A stretch of 64,000 nt of DNA, taken from Balanoglossus misakiensis (taxonomy: Eukaryota > Hemichordata). The notes under the pieces were generated by a model. The model ran no database searches and was not told the DNA's origin. It saw nothing but the letters and a program-made list of their open reading frames with translations. Positions 1 through 13,400 of this stretch are shown here, in pieces. Each line of letters opens with the position of its first letter. The first letter of the stretch is position 1. The translations under genes were made by a program, and so were the position numbers. The stretch is taken from the NCBI GenBank assembly GCA_040954595.2, contig CM082578.2, positions 9,176,001 through 9,240,000 on the forward strand. Reading direction: 5' to 3'.

Positions 1-134
1 ACACTGTATAAGTTCATATATGAATTCAATGACAGATCCCAAACCTGTACTCACTGGTAGTACATGTAGATCGATGTACCCTGTATATATGGCCATAAAA
101 ACTTATTGCTTTTTCTTTCTTTTTTGTTTGACAG
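1..134. other. Upstream intron end or 5' flank of plexin
   Basis: AT-rich DNA ending in a T-rich tract (about 108-130) and AG at 133-134. It is best read as the 3' end of a 5'-UTR intron. No coding content seen. Confidence 0.45.
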
Positions 135-236
135 AGCCATGAAGAAGAGTTGAATTCACAACAAAGAAGAGCTGACAGTTGACTTGATTCAAGAATTTGC
201 AACTGATATTTCAAGTGTGTTGTTTAAACAGCCATC
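135..236 (+). other. 5' UTR part of plexin start-codon exon
   Basis: A pyrimidine-rich tract ending in AG at 133-134 looks like a splice acceptor, so the exon probably starts at 135 and at least one non-coding exon lies upstream of the window. The UTR contains a short upstream ORF (ATG at 139, four codons, stop TGA at 151-153) before the main ATG at 237. The acceptor is predicted only. Confidence 0.55.
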
Positions 237-1400
237 ATGGAAGTAACCATTTCCGTGATTCTGTGCTTTGCCCTCCTAACATTTTGCGAGTGTCAAAGTT
301 ACCCTACTTTTAAGGAGTCGAATGATCCAAGTAATGATGCCATAACTCTAAACAGAATGGTTGTAGACAAGGGCACTGGAGCCCTGTACGTTGGCTCTGT
401 CAACAGGCTGTACAAGTTGACCAGTGAGTTGGTGATGGAAACTGAAGCAGTGACAGGACCCAAGGAGGATAATTCAGAACCTCAGTGTATTCCACCAGAT
501 TTTAACGAATGCGACGAATTGTTTACAACAGACAATGTGAATAAAATCCTGGTTATTGATACAAGACTGGGATATGACTGGATTATAACATGTGGAAGTG
601 TCTACAAAGGAATATGTCAAACCAGGAACAAACAGACACTAAATATTGAGAAGGAATTCTTTGCAAGGCAGGTAGCATCAGCAAATTCTAGTGCTTCCAC
701 ATTCGGTCTCATCGGACCAGGACCAGACAGTGATGTGTTGTATGTTGGAAGAAGTTATGTGTTGAACACAGATACCCGATGGGAAGCTTTGACAAGCCGC
801 CTACTTCCGACATCTATAGATGATGATGATGAGGATGCCTTTAATATTGTGTCATCTGAAACTGTAGCGAAGACAGCAGTCATTCGAGGGGATAGTGATT
901 TTTTAGGAAACAACATACATTTCAACATAGAATATGTGTATGGATTTTCCAACAATGGTTTCATGTATTATGTAGCTGTGCAGCCTGATGTTGGCGTACA
1001 GAATGGTCCATTCAAAACCAGAATTGTTCAAATCTGTCAAACATGTGCGAAATACAAAGAAACCTACATTGATCTTCCAATTGTGTGTAGAGACAACAGC
1101 GGAAATGAATACAATTTAGCACAATCAGCGTATGCAACCCAGGCTGGTACAGATCTTGCCGAAGATTTGGGATTAAATAATGTAGGTGATGACAAGACTG
1201 TTCTGGTGGTTACGTTTGCCAAAGGTGAAGGAACTTCAAATGTACCAACAGATGAATCTGCGGTTTGTGTTTATTCCGTTAAAACGATTCGTCAAAAATA
1301 TGAAGACTGGGTCAATGACTGCTCCAACAACGCTGGCCAACAACCTGGATGTGAATGGTCTGCACAGCGAAGTGGCGGAATATGTGGAGCAGGAACTCTG
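237..1400 (+). CDS. plxna: Plexin exon 1: signal peptide and most of Sema domain
   Basis: Residues 1-388, ending in phase 0 at the donor gtatgtg (1401). The N-terminus is a hydrophobic signal peptide ([17 protein letters not shown]...) with probable cleavage near residue 20. The Sema beta-propeller follows, with the plexin hallmark stretches [10 protein letters not shown] and LYVGSVN and conserved paired cysteines. Most of the Sema domain in one large start exon is also the arrangement in vertebrate PLXNA genes. An acidic run DDDDED at residues 195-200 is encoded by four successive GAT codons (819-830), then GAG and GAT. Confidence 0.95.
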
Positions 1401-4400
1401 GTATGTGTGTTGATACAGTGAAAAACTTAGAAATAGTATTGATGTTGTGGTTGCAGAGTTTCTTGACAGCAGTTACAGATTTTTTTAAATTGACTGAATT
1501 GTACTGCAAAGTTAGTTTTGGGTTGTGTGTGAAATAAATGTACTCTCCAGACACTGACTGGTAATAAATGTTTTTTTCCTTTGCAGGAAAAACCCAAGTT
1601 TACATTTGCGAATAACTGTCTTATCTTTTCAGGATGATATCATCATTGGTGACAATATGTGCAACTGCCGTGATTTCGGGAAGATGATTTGTGGGTCTGT
1701 GGACATTGTCCAAACTGCGGCCTATACAACCAGTGGGTCCAGGTTGACGGCTATTGCAGCGACAACACATCTATCACACACTGTTATCTTTACTGGAGAC
1801 AGAAATGGGAAGTTGACAAAGGTAAGTGTTTGCAGTACACCATTTTGACAAGGTGATATGTGGTTTTAATCACGGTCCAAGTGTTTGAGAACACTTTGAC
1901 TGGAGATTTTAAGGGAACATTTTCAGATCTGGTTGTGGTTGTAATTGTCCCATGTTGTTACCGACATGTACATATTACTGTGCATGTTGTCATGTCCTCC
2001 TGTGTCTTCCATTCAAAACATAGCATTCACTAAAATAACAAAGCAGTTTATTACATATTGTTATAAAATGTCAACCAACTGAAGGAGATGGACCTGTGCA
2101 CTGATACATGTTAAGTCTCTGAGGATAACACTCATAATTTTCCTCAAGGACATGTTTGAGTCAAAATATGCCTGGTAACACTTGCATACCTCAAAAGTTA
2201 GGGCCTCTGGTTTATCTATGGATAGGACATAATGCGACTTCTTCATACCCTGGAACTGGGCCACTGAAATCTGTGGTACAAGTCTTTGCGTGTTTGTCAG
2301 TGGTATGTGTGATGGAATTCTCTTTTGTATATGCAACAGCTGGTTGAAAGGCCGCACCCCGTAAAAAATAATATAAACAGCACACTTTATACAGTTGTGT
2401 GTTGGTCCCAGGGTTTTGCGATTGGAATCCTAATTTTGACAGGTTCCCAGGGCTGCTCTGGCTTAACCCTTTCACCACCATGGTTCAGTCCAGACACTTT
2501 GTTTTCTATGGTACGGTTGGACCTCTAAAGAAGGAACTGGGTGTGAAAGGGTTAAAGACACCCAATTTTCTCTTTCCTCATTTTCATTTGATGTAAAATA
2601 ATTCTGGTTCTTGAAGGACTTGCCGCATTTACATACACACAAACACAAACAAAACTGGACGCTGGTTCATATCTGTACATGTACTATATGTCCATTCCTT
2701 TGCATTGTTTTGTTTTGTGTCCAAACAAGGGACACCTGTGGAAAGGATTGGCCAATCCTTGAGCTGTCACTGATGTTCTGGAATGTGTGCCAAGCACTCG
2801 TCTTTGTATATAAAATGCCGGTTTGTTGCATTTCGGAATGTTTTGCCACAAATTCTTGCGATATCCGATGAAGTTGGACTAGATGTATGCATTACATTCA
2901 ACACCACCATTTACTGAACAATTTATGACAGATGAGACAATGATGTTGTCACAGCTGGGATCAGATACACATGTACATGGACCCACATGTACTGTGCACC
3001 ACGTGTGTTTGTTTATTTTCTGTCTTGTGTGTAAAAAAATGGCAAATTGTGTCTCTTTCCTGGCTGGCTCCCGACCTTAAATGAACCAGAAGAGCGAGTC
3101 ATGGGAATTTTTATCTGGTCGCTCACACTGCTGTGCTGCTTGGGGAGATGTGTGACCTACTTTCCAACTGTAATTGTGTCAGCTAGTTGTGGAATTCTAT
3201 GAAGAAGGAATTTGGAAAATTTTAGAGGGTTGCTGTCAGAGGGCATGGCAAAAAGTACATATAGTGGTTATATCTTTTTCCATTGAACATAAACTAAAAT
3301 TTTATATTTCCCATTGAACTAGAATTTTTTTTCTACTCACAGCTGTCTGTAGTTATTTTTCCACATTCTCCGTGGTTGAGACTGGAATTTGAGGGGGCAT
3401 TTACCTTGTAGCATGTGCAGGTTTCATATACATATAGTACATGTTGTTCTATTTCAGTAGTTTCTTCAATTTATTTCCTAAATCTCAGACTCTTCCTAAT
3501 CCCAAATTGTCTTTCATCTCGTAACCCATGAATTGAATTGTCACAAACATTACCCCTGGAGTTTCTATCGGACGTTTTATCAAATCAATCTATTAGGATG
3601 GCGGTGTGCGATTACATTGTTTCACTTCAAGGGGCAGATTTCAAAATTGCTCACAATCCCCAATCAAAAACAATGAGAATCAAGCTTCGCGTATTATTAA
3701 AGGAACAAGCTGCAGCTTACTTGTGAAGAGAGGTTCCATTTTTGAGTCATTAAGTATTAATGCGATTCTTTAATGGTCTATAAAACTGGCAGACGTGCTG
3801 GAGCCGGACTGCGGGTCACGTCAGTTCCTTCCTGGACACAGGTGCTGTACATTTACAGATTAATAGATATCAAGTGGATGCAGAATGCAGAATTTCAGGC
3901 AGGTTTTTTTTAGCTGGCAGAAACTCAAGTGTGCTGAGATGCTTATAACCTTGTCTGTGGTACACTTGTTCATCACAGGTACATGTACATGTAAACAGTT
4001 AACAAACAAATAAACAAATATGGCCCCTTCCTGACCTGTGCTGATGACATCAACAACAAACAGACAACAGATACTGACCTTTTGACGCCACCGGCTGCGT
4101 GTGTAGTTGAACGGTCCTAGAACTACATGTATAACACATTGATGGTTTCATCCTCATTACTGCCCATACCTTTCATTTAACAAAATTAGATTCAAAGTAA
4201 ATATATTTCCCGTTTGTTGACAAGAGAAATTTTGAAGAAAATGATGATGGTTTGTTGTCCATGATGTTATTTTCACTCCCACCAAGCATATTTGATAATT
4301 CGTGTCACTGATAGGTTTTCTGAATGGTCCTTAAAAAACCCCAGAGATACGGAAAAAAAAGATGTTCGTAATCAGAGATACAAAGAGTCTTGATGTTTGT

Positions 4401-7400
4401 GATTTCATTGCTTGTTGCCACGTGAATTGTTCAATATCACCAGTGTGAAGGCTTCTAGGTTGATACCTCCATAATTGATATCTCCTGTAACACACATTGA
4501 CAGGCCCATCAACAGTTGTTCGACTTCACTCGCTAATGCCTCCCTGAGGAGTCAAAGTGACAGAAATCCGGGTTACAGACTTGCACGAAAAACGACAGGA
4601 CGACAGTCAAAAACGGATTCCTTTGTATCCTGCTTCTTAAATGGAAAAGTAAACCATTGTTGTCTCCGCTTGCGTTTTTTTGTCACCAAGTACTCCCCGA
4701 GTGAAGTAATCTGGTTTCCCAGCACTGAAAAGCAAAGGCTCAGTGGGACAGAGAGGGAGAGAAAGAGAGAAGAGAAGTTAAATTGACTGGGGCAGAGGTA
4801 CAAAAGGTTGCAATATCATGCGCGGGCGGTGTGGGATGGCAGTTTAATTTGTCTTGTGTGTGTGTGTATGCATCGTGAAAAATGGGGAAATTAATGAATC
4901 AATGCAAGGGGGGAAATGTCTCTCAGGCTTTGGAGAACATTATCCGTGCGTGATTGCGCTTTGCATCTGAAGAGATCGGTGGCATGCCTCGCACTCAGGT
5001 ATGAATTGGCAATCAGCTGAGGTGTTTCCAGGACGACAAGACATCCATACATGTATATGCCTTCCGTGTGCCGTGGCTTCGGTGTGATGATGGCTCCCTA
5101 GTTGCTGGAGTTATTTGAACATGACAGGAATGTGGAGCTGTGCTGGGACCGGACAAGAGTCAGTGATGTCAGACGCCAGAATTGCATTTCCATACTTTTG
5201 CACCTGAAATACAGATTTCGAATAAACGCTGCTTGCTGTAGTTTGCTACTTAGACAATCAGTAACTGTGACAGGGCAGCAGATATTTTGAGATGCGTGTA
5301 CAGAAGGACAATTGTTCCGTCTGTAGTACTGTGAGAATGGAGGATAATATTCTGGCCACAGTGACATTTAAAATGTAAAACAAAGACCGAGATATTATCA
5401 AAGTCAGAAATCATAAAGTCTGCCCCCCCCCCCAGTTGACTGTAATGCTGTGTTTTGTAAACAAATGATGACATCTGAACACAACTTTGTGAGGCTTTTG
5501 TAGAGAGATTATTTAATCTATTGTGATGCATTTGCCAATTTCTGTACACAGTACACTCACTGCAGATCATAGTTCAGCATTAATCAATGCGGATCACCAG
5601 TTGTGTGAAAAGATGCCTTTGTCTGCACTTTTGTCCTGGGCTGCGTTTGGCACCTCACCATGTTCCACACTTAATATAGGCTATAAGTCCTTCAGTGTTT
5701 TCTTAGCTCTGGGATATCGAATAATTTTGGATTCATCAACTGTCTGGGGTTGGGACCCCCGTTGAGAATTTACCACAGCAATATATTCTAATTCGGCCAA
5801 AGCATCTCATGCTTACTGAAATTATCGGCAATTGTCTGCAGTAGTGTGGAATGAATTCCTGCCGGGATTGCTATGAGATTGGCATCTCTGCAGATTCTAG
5901 CAATTCCAGTGGAAAATTTATTGGAAAATTAATTCCAACCCGTGGCACTGTGAAATATTTGTGCAAAATACTTATTGCTATGTAATTTGGCCCTGGCAGG
6001 TACAATTTTGCGAGGGACTTTAGTCTTCAATTGAAATTTAAATTGAAGGCTTTCACATGATTGCATGTACATGTAGTTGCAGCATTATTAGAAATCAACA
6101 TTCAGAGATATCTTTGTATACCACTGATTCTCAGTAACTTATAAGCTCAGTTCAATTTGATTTTCCTGCATTTGCATATATCTCAGACAAAAATTAAAAT
6201 ATTGACTCCTTTTTCAAAAATTCATAATTTCAAATTAATCGAAATTTTCCACATTCCATTATAATATGAAATGCACAACCTGGCGCCTATCAAAGAGAAT
6301 GACCCTAGGGTCGCTGTCTTGTCGTAAATTGATTGCTTTCCCTGGGCAAGCCTTTCCTGTAAATTGACTTTTGACAGCCAAATTCCTGTGTGTGCTCTGA
6401 TGAAGTCAAAGCCAGTTTTTTTCCTGACAATGTCTGTAAGACATTTAAATCTGTATATAGCCCCCCAAATCTGAAGATGTGTGGTGGTGTCATGATGTTC
6501 AGTTTTACTGTGAGGAATACACATTGGCCAAAGTTTGCAATTAGAGATTGTCGACTACATGCACAACAACACATGTAGCATGTTCGGTGCTAATGAAAAT
6601 GTAGTAACGGAGCGAAATCATCTTTCCTCCGTGCCCAATGATGACATCATGGCTAGAAAGGATAAAAAGCACTAAGAGACGGCTTTAGTGGCGGAATCTT
6701 GCTAATAGTGCAAGTGCATGTAATGATTACCCAGGTCGATTATTTCCACCTGTTTCGTCCTCAATTAACGTAATGGTAGGCCCCAGTTGTAATGCCCTGT
6801 CTCACTCCGGTGCATTAGGCAAGCTGAGAGATAGCTTCCTAATGATAATGGTCAGTAGAAATGACACTGGAAATACAAGTGTCTGTGCTATGATTGATGG
6901 CGAGTGTACATCGTGTGTATAACTGTCTCAGAGGGAATTCCTCTGGTGCGCTTTAGGATATTGCCAAAATGAAACTTTTGGTCTTTTTTAATGTCAATGG
7001 TGAGAGAAAGGGAAGATGTCCATTTTGACTGATAAATTTTCCAGCTCCATCCAAAATGATCCCTTCCATTGTAAAGTCAGTGGTTATGACTTTTGAAGGA
7101 TTATTGGCTCAAAGTTCACCTGTTTATTGAATTTCCATAATACCTTGACTGGATTGATGATGCTTGCTTGGTTGATTTCTTGAGATTTCTGTGTATTCAC
7201 ATTTGACAAATAGTCTGTTCTGCAATAATGGCTCTGGAACTGGATTGCATAATGGCATTTTAAAAACAAATTGCAGTCATTTTGAGGTGAAGCACAGTAA
7301 AGCACAGATCTCCTATAATGACAAACAAAGTTCTCATAACCCAATACATGGAACGGTCTCCAAAGTGTATGATTCAATTATACCAAGAAACAAACTTCAC

Positions 7401-10400
7401 ACATGTACGATTACCCACCTGGTATGTGTGCGTGTGTGTATCGGTTACATTTCAGATGGCCACTTTTTTGTACATGTCGACGTCCAAACATAGTTAGCGG
7501 CATTGCTGTTGTTTCATGTACTGCAACTGAGTGGATGGAATTCATGAAGCATCGAATCAGATGAGGCGTTTAGAGTTTCTTTTGTCTAGCGCACCCATCT
7601 CTAACAATGCTTTGTTTGATACAGAGCCGAGAAAGTGTAGACAACATGTACATGGAGATTCTAGTCTACAGATGTGTGCAATCACTCTACAAGTACAAGA
7701 TTGAAAGATTAGTGTAAATAATTCATGGCGACCAGTTTCTCCATATGTGCCATTATTTGCTTAATATCATTAGGATTTTGTGATATTGAGCCTTGATGGG
7801 AAGCCATCAATGACTCACTGTTTATTCACCTTTCGAGAAATACCATAACAGTAACACCATCGGATCGTTATACGATTGTAATTGAGGCAGACGTCTGTGC
7901 CTTTATGCAGTCAAGTACTTCAGGATGTATATAAATGGACAGAAGTGAGATGTTTCTGGCTTTAAAAATGGATTGTGTTCTAACTTCTCTTAGGGAAGTG
8001 TAATTAAAGATTATAAACCACATAAACTGACCGTAATAAAATGTGAGAATTACAAGTATTGCAATATGATGATGTTAAAAATTATTGTTGCATTAAGGAT
8101 TTTTATTGGAGGCAGACACGATCACATGACATCTGGAAATTTACTTAAGGAGTTACAAGGAGTTTTTGGTGTTCACCAGAAAAAATACTGAAATGGGTTA
8201 GAAATTGTGTATGTGTCTGTGTGTGGGGAGGGGGGGGGATGTAACTGTAGACTCTTAGTAGTACTGTGTAGTGTGTGTTGAACTTTGTGAGGACAGTGTG
8301 ACAGACAATGCAGGTCGGAATGTTTATGCAGGAAAAGACTCTGATGTCACACACAAAGCATGTCAGTCTGAGACTGCATTATACATGTATATATAGCTCA
8401 TTGAAATGCCTAAAAGGTGTATCCCCCAACAATGCTTCTTTTTATTGGAAAGAAAAAAAATCTGTCCCAAAGTGTACTTGGAAAACATGTTCGTGTACCT
8501 ATTAATTGAATTGTTAGAAGGTCTGAGCCGAATAATGGTGGCCGTGGAGAGTTTTCTTTGCATTTTGTATGCAACAGCAAACACTTGTTATCTATGTGGA
8601 TCTGAGAGATGTATGTGACTGAAATTTTTGAACATGTTGGTTTTGTCATGTGCGTTTGGATCAAATGTGACCAGCGTATTTTGGTAAATAGGACACAAAT
8701 TTACTCATCTTCACCAGGGTTGTTAAGGAAAACAAATTAGTGGTGATACCTTTACTGGACTGAGATGCTATTACTTCCAAATGCACGATTTATTTATAGC
8801 AGCTTTTATAGAATATAAAATGAAATGACTCTTTGGAAAAGCAATCACAATAATGGAAATTAAAATGCCCTGTAGCGAAAAAGAGGGAAAAGAACACTTA
8901 AATTTATTAATTCTTTCATACAATGCCAGAAGTCAAGATATTCTAGTAAGTCAAAAAGTCCAAAAGTCAAATAATTAGAAAGCGTGTATTTGCTGTCATC
9001 AGTCATGGTGTTTTGGTGTGATGATATTTGGTGTGGGCAGCTTGGCAAATGACCAGATTATTAAATTTACCTCCGTACAATGTACCTGTGGAAATATTAA
9101 ATTTCACTAATCACTGTCTGCACTTCACCATTCAATAGTTTTGTCAGCAGTGAGACAAAATTGTTTCTGGTCTAATTGGGATGTTGTCGACTAATTGGCA
9201 AATTAGGGGCAGTTGACAAAAGAATATGCAGTATATTTTACACCCACTCATTTCTAATCATGAAATAGAGAAGGCAAATTTAAAAAAAACAATGATGGTT
9301 GACGGTATATGAAGTAAAACTGTGTATGTTTTGGTAATGGGTAATTAGAATAGCCCTCTGAACCCTCTTTAAATTCCCAAACAGAGGAATTAGTTTTAAT
9401 GTGTGCAGGCATGTTTAACTTCCACTGCCCCTCAATGGTAATGATATCTCATTTGTGAAGTTTTAAAGGAGACCCTTTATTGGATTGCGGCAGCAGAATG
9501 AGGTCAGCAAACTGGTGAATTAGCTCAATCCATTGTTGTCATGACAGCAGAGAGAGAGCAGTGTAATGTCATAATGTCTTCCTGTAGGAATTCCTCCATT
9601 AGATGTTTTGATTGAAAGCAGGAAGGCGGTTGTTGCATTACTTTCCGTAAGAATAGAGGCAAAACTAAACGATGACGTGATGTTGTACTGTGGATGTCAT
9701 ATGTGCAGGTGTTTGTTACGGTAGTAAGTTGTTTTTTGGGCCCAGTCGCAAAAACCTGTGTAGCCATTGGTCTGTGCATGCTAGGTAAACAAGTACATGT
9801 ATGAGAGCCCTTCAGTAAAGGGGTCGAATGAATAGCACCAGAAACCCTAGACTGGACCGGCCGGCCACTCAACAGCTCGGGTCAGGTGGGGTGGGGTCAA
9901 GTACGTTTCCGACCTTTCTTCTCCATTTGCCGTTCGACAATCGGGATGTGGAAAGTTCATGGGGTCACAGGAAATGAACTGTCAGGCTTTGGAGGAGTCG
10001 CAGGAAGCAGCCATTGTGTTTGTGAATGGGGGACACCTGAATACCTCCGCTGGGGGTCGGTCGCTCGGGTTACCTGGGAGAGAAAACAAAAGAGCAGTTG
10101 TAGTAACCGATACGTATATCTGCCGATCGGTTTCTGAGAATAGGGTTGGTTTGTGTGTAAGCTGATCAGATGGCAAACAAACTGCTGAGTGTATGCCCTT
10201 TGAGAAGAGAATCCAACATAGTGTGCAGGTGTGTGAAGGATACGTCTGATGAGAAATTGACCGGATGTGCTTCTTGTTCTTTACGTCTCTAGTTCCTGTG
10301 TGGAGAAAAATAAAGTATCTCCTGTATGTTACATTAATTCTAATACTCCACAATGAGCAAAATGCCATTTTCCTGGCTGTGGTGGTGAAAATCACACTCA

Positions 10401-13400
10401 TTTTATTACACTGCACGAATTCTAACCTGGCAGCTCATTTCATATACAACCTAATGTTCAGTCACGTTGACACCAGCTGTGGTAATGCCTGTCATTAATG
10501 AGAGGCAGTGAACGTGCTGAAAATAACCACCTTGACTTCTTTTTCCAGCGATTTCACAATATAAATCTTGTGAACTTCCAGCTGTGTTGCCTCCTTGAGT
10601 TGCAATCTGTGTGCTTCAGACACGTGCTGAGACCGTTTTTGAGAGTCTCATTGCAGATCTGCTCACGAAGGGAGCTTTAATCTTTTATGATCAACTGTAT
10701 AAAATGTGAGGGAAAATATTAAATTTTGTTCCTCGAACATAAAATGAAATTATGTTTATAACTAGAAAGCACAATGATATCCTTGCCCTCAAGTTGTGTT
10801 AGAGAATGTGTACATGTATAAGTCTGCTTGTGTGTGTAAGTCTTTGTATATGAGCCTCCATTTTTGCAAAAACGCTGCATGATTTTGCATTAACAAGCCT
10901 TGGTAATAACTTCAAAACCATTTCTGCACTTTTTCCCCTCGTCGTCCAGTTGACTTTGACTTGAATTTGGATTGTACATGTATGTGTATAAATAGTGATG
11001 AAAATGATGTCAATACAGCAGTCATAATGCTTCAATAAATTCTCAAACGACATTCTGAAATCTGCATTTAAAAACAATTGTGTGTGTGAAAATATTCCTA
11101 GTCCTAAAATTGTTTTCATGCCTTTGTTGACAGCATTTTTGCAATATTTTGCTTTGTGTTCTGTTCACGGAGAGCGGCCATAGCGGAATACAACGGGATT
11201 GATGGAAATGATTAAGACACTGGCACCCCGTTAGGGCTGCAACAACCGCTGACCCTGATTTTGTGATGTACTAATTCATAATGGCTTTTCATTATTCATT
11301 TCCAAGGTCTCTCTGGTTGACTGGCGTATTCATCTGAGCACATCCTAGCATATTGCAATTTTAAGTGTTTTCATTCCCATGATCCTTGGCTGTATCACAA
11401 TCGCAGTGTTTCCAGACTCTGGTGTTTACCTCATTTTCGTTGTTTGCATGTTGCCCTTCATTGTCCCGAATCAGGCATTATTTCAAGGAAGTTAAATAGT
11501 ATTTGATAGGTTTTATCTGTCTTACTTTTCGTTGTGGTGACCAGAATACCGGTACCGTAATGCTCATTTCTACAAAACTGAATTTAATGAGATTGGATTT
11601 CTGAAGTTCTAAAGGGGTTAAATGCTGAGTCAGCACATTTCATTCATTTCCCATGCTGTTCAAGGAGCTTTTCTGTGATAGAAAAATACGAACGGCTATA
11701 TCAAAAAACAAAATTGTGATTTCTTGAAAATATTCATGTAGGGCTATGGAATGTGACACAATCGTGTGGCACGTCTGGGTTGTCCCCTACAATACAATTT
11801 AGTCATGATAGGGTGAGCGGGGAAGGGGGAGGGATACATTTGTATGAAAAAGTTCAAGAGTTGCAAGTGCTGTATATGTGTGTGTCGGCCCAGCAGTCAG
11901 TCGGACACCCAAGCCAACAAGGCGATGCTTCGATCGCTTAGGTATGCAACGCCATATATGTTTTTGTTATCAGTTTACCAAAGCAATTCATCCACATCAC
12001 GTCCGGCGAGTTACACTTTACCTCAGCCTATTAGCTGTAAATCAAATCTGCGCCGGTTAAATTTCTTGGTGAAAAGCCAGACAGTTAAAAGAGAGAAACT
12101 GCCTTCCTGGCAGACTTGCAGGCTGCCCTAAATAGCCGTGCCCGCTCACCTACAGGCTGTCTGCGTCTTTTGCATAAATGCTCTGATATTTCCTCATTTT
12201 GGCGTGGGATTGTGAAGCTAAATAACCAAATGTACTTGTGCGTGGGCAATCTGCATGTTTTGTACATAGCCTAGTAGACTTACACTGTTAAAGGTCGTCT
12301 TGTTAGCATGTAGGCCATTTCCATTAGTTTTAATAGCTCGATTCTATATTTGCTGATCACACTGTATTGAAGTGTGTGTGCATGTTTTTGAGGTGGTTTA
12401 ATATATTCCAATCTACCCATACTTGGCTAGATATATAGTACATGTAGATGTATCCTATTTCGATGGAAGTTATTTTGATATCTCTAGGCCCCTGTTTATT
12501 CTAACACAAAACTGTATTACCTCCAGAGAGGTGTAGTCACAAGAGCCCAGTACGATAAATCTGTCTAAACCGAACCCTGTCTAATCTGGAAACCTGTCTG
12601 TACAGAACACCTTTTCCCATACCTTTGACGTAGAACCACATGTTTAAAGAACCTCTATAAACTGGACACCTCTGCAAACCGAACAATTTCTTCTGTCCCT
12701 TTGGTGTTTGGTTTAGACAGGTTTTACTGTATCTGGCCAAAACAACTGGACACTTTGTTTTCCCAAAAAGAAACATTCTCTTACTCCACCTTTCCCGCTT
12801 GACCACTGTTCCCGGCCCACATCTGTTCTACAACCTACTCTTGAGCCTTTTAACTACACCCACAAGACGTGTATAGGTCACAGAACTTTCTGCTTAACAC
12901 ACCAGTGCAATGTGAGGACACTTGTGCACACTACTGCGTTTTTTTTTACACAGAACAAGTCTGACAGCTGAAGTGTATTCAATCAGTGGCCCCTGATGGA
13001 TCGGTTGACGTGTTCAAAGATGAACATGACCACTTTATCAGCATTTGACTAATTGACTCCCTAACCAAATCACTTTGGCCAATTCAGCCGGTTTAATTGC
13101 AACAATTTCAGAGTGTGGATTCTATGTGATTGCAAGTCGGGTCCTGGGCAAAAAAAAATGGCACACCCCCGCACATTTCTTTCGTGGAGATTACCCTGGA
13201 ATTGCTGCCAAAGACAAGATTGTGATGATAATTCCCCCCTGCCCATAAGTCCTGTTTATTGAAGTACTAGGCGTACAGCTTGCGCTGGTAAATTAGGTGT
13301 CCACAAAAAGTGAAATATGCACACAGAGATATAAATGGCTGACTGCAGTACGCTGTACCTGGAATCAATATTTGATGATGAAAACCCCGAGACTCATTAC

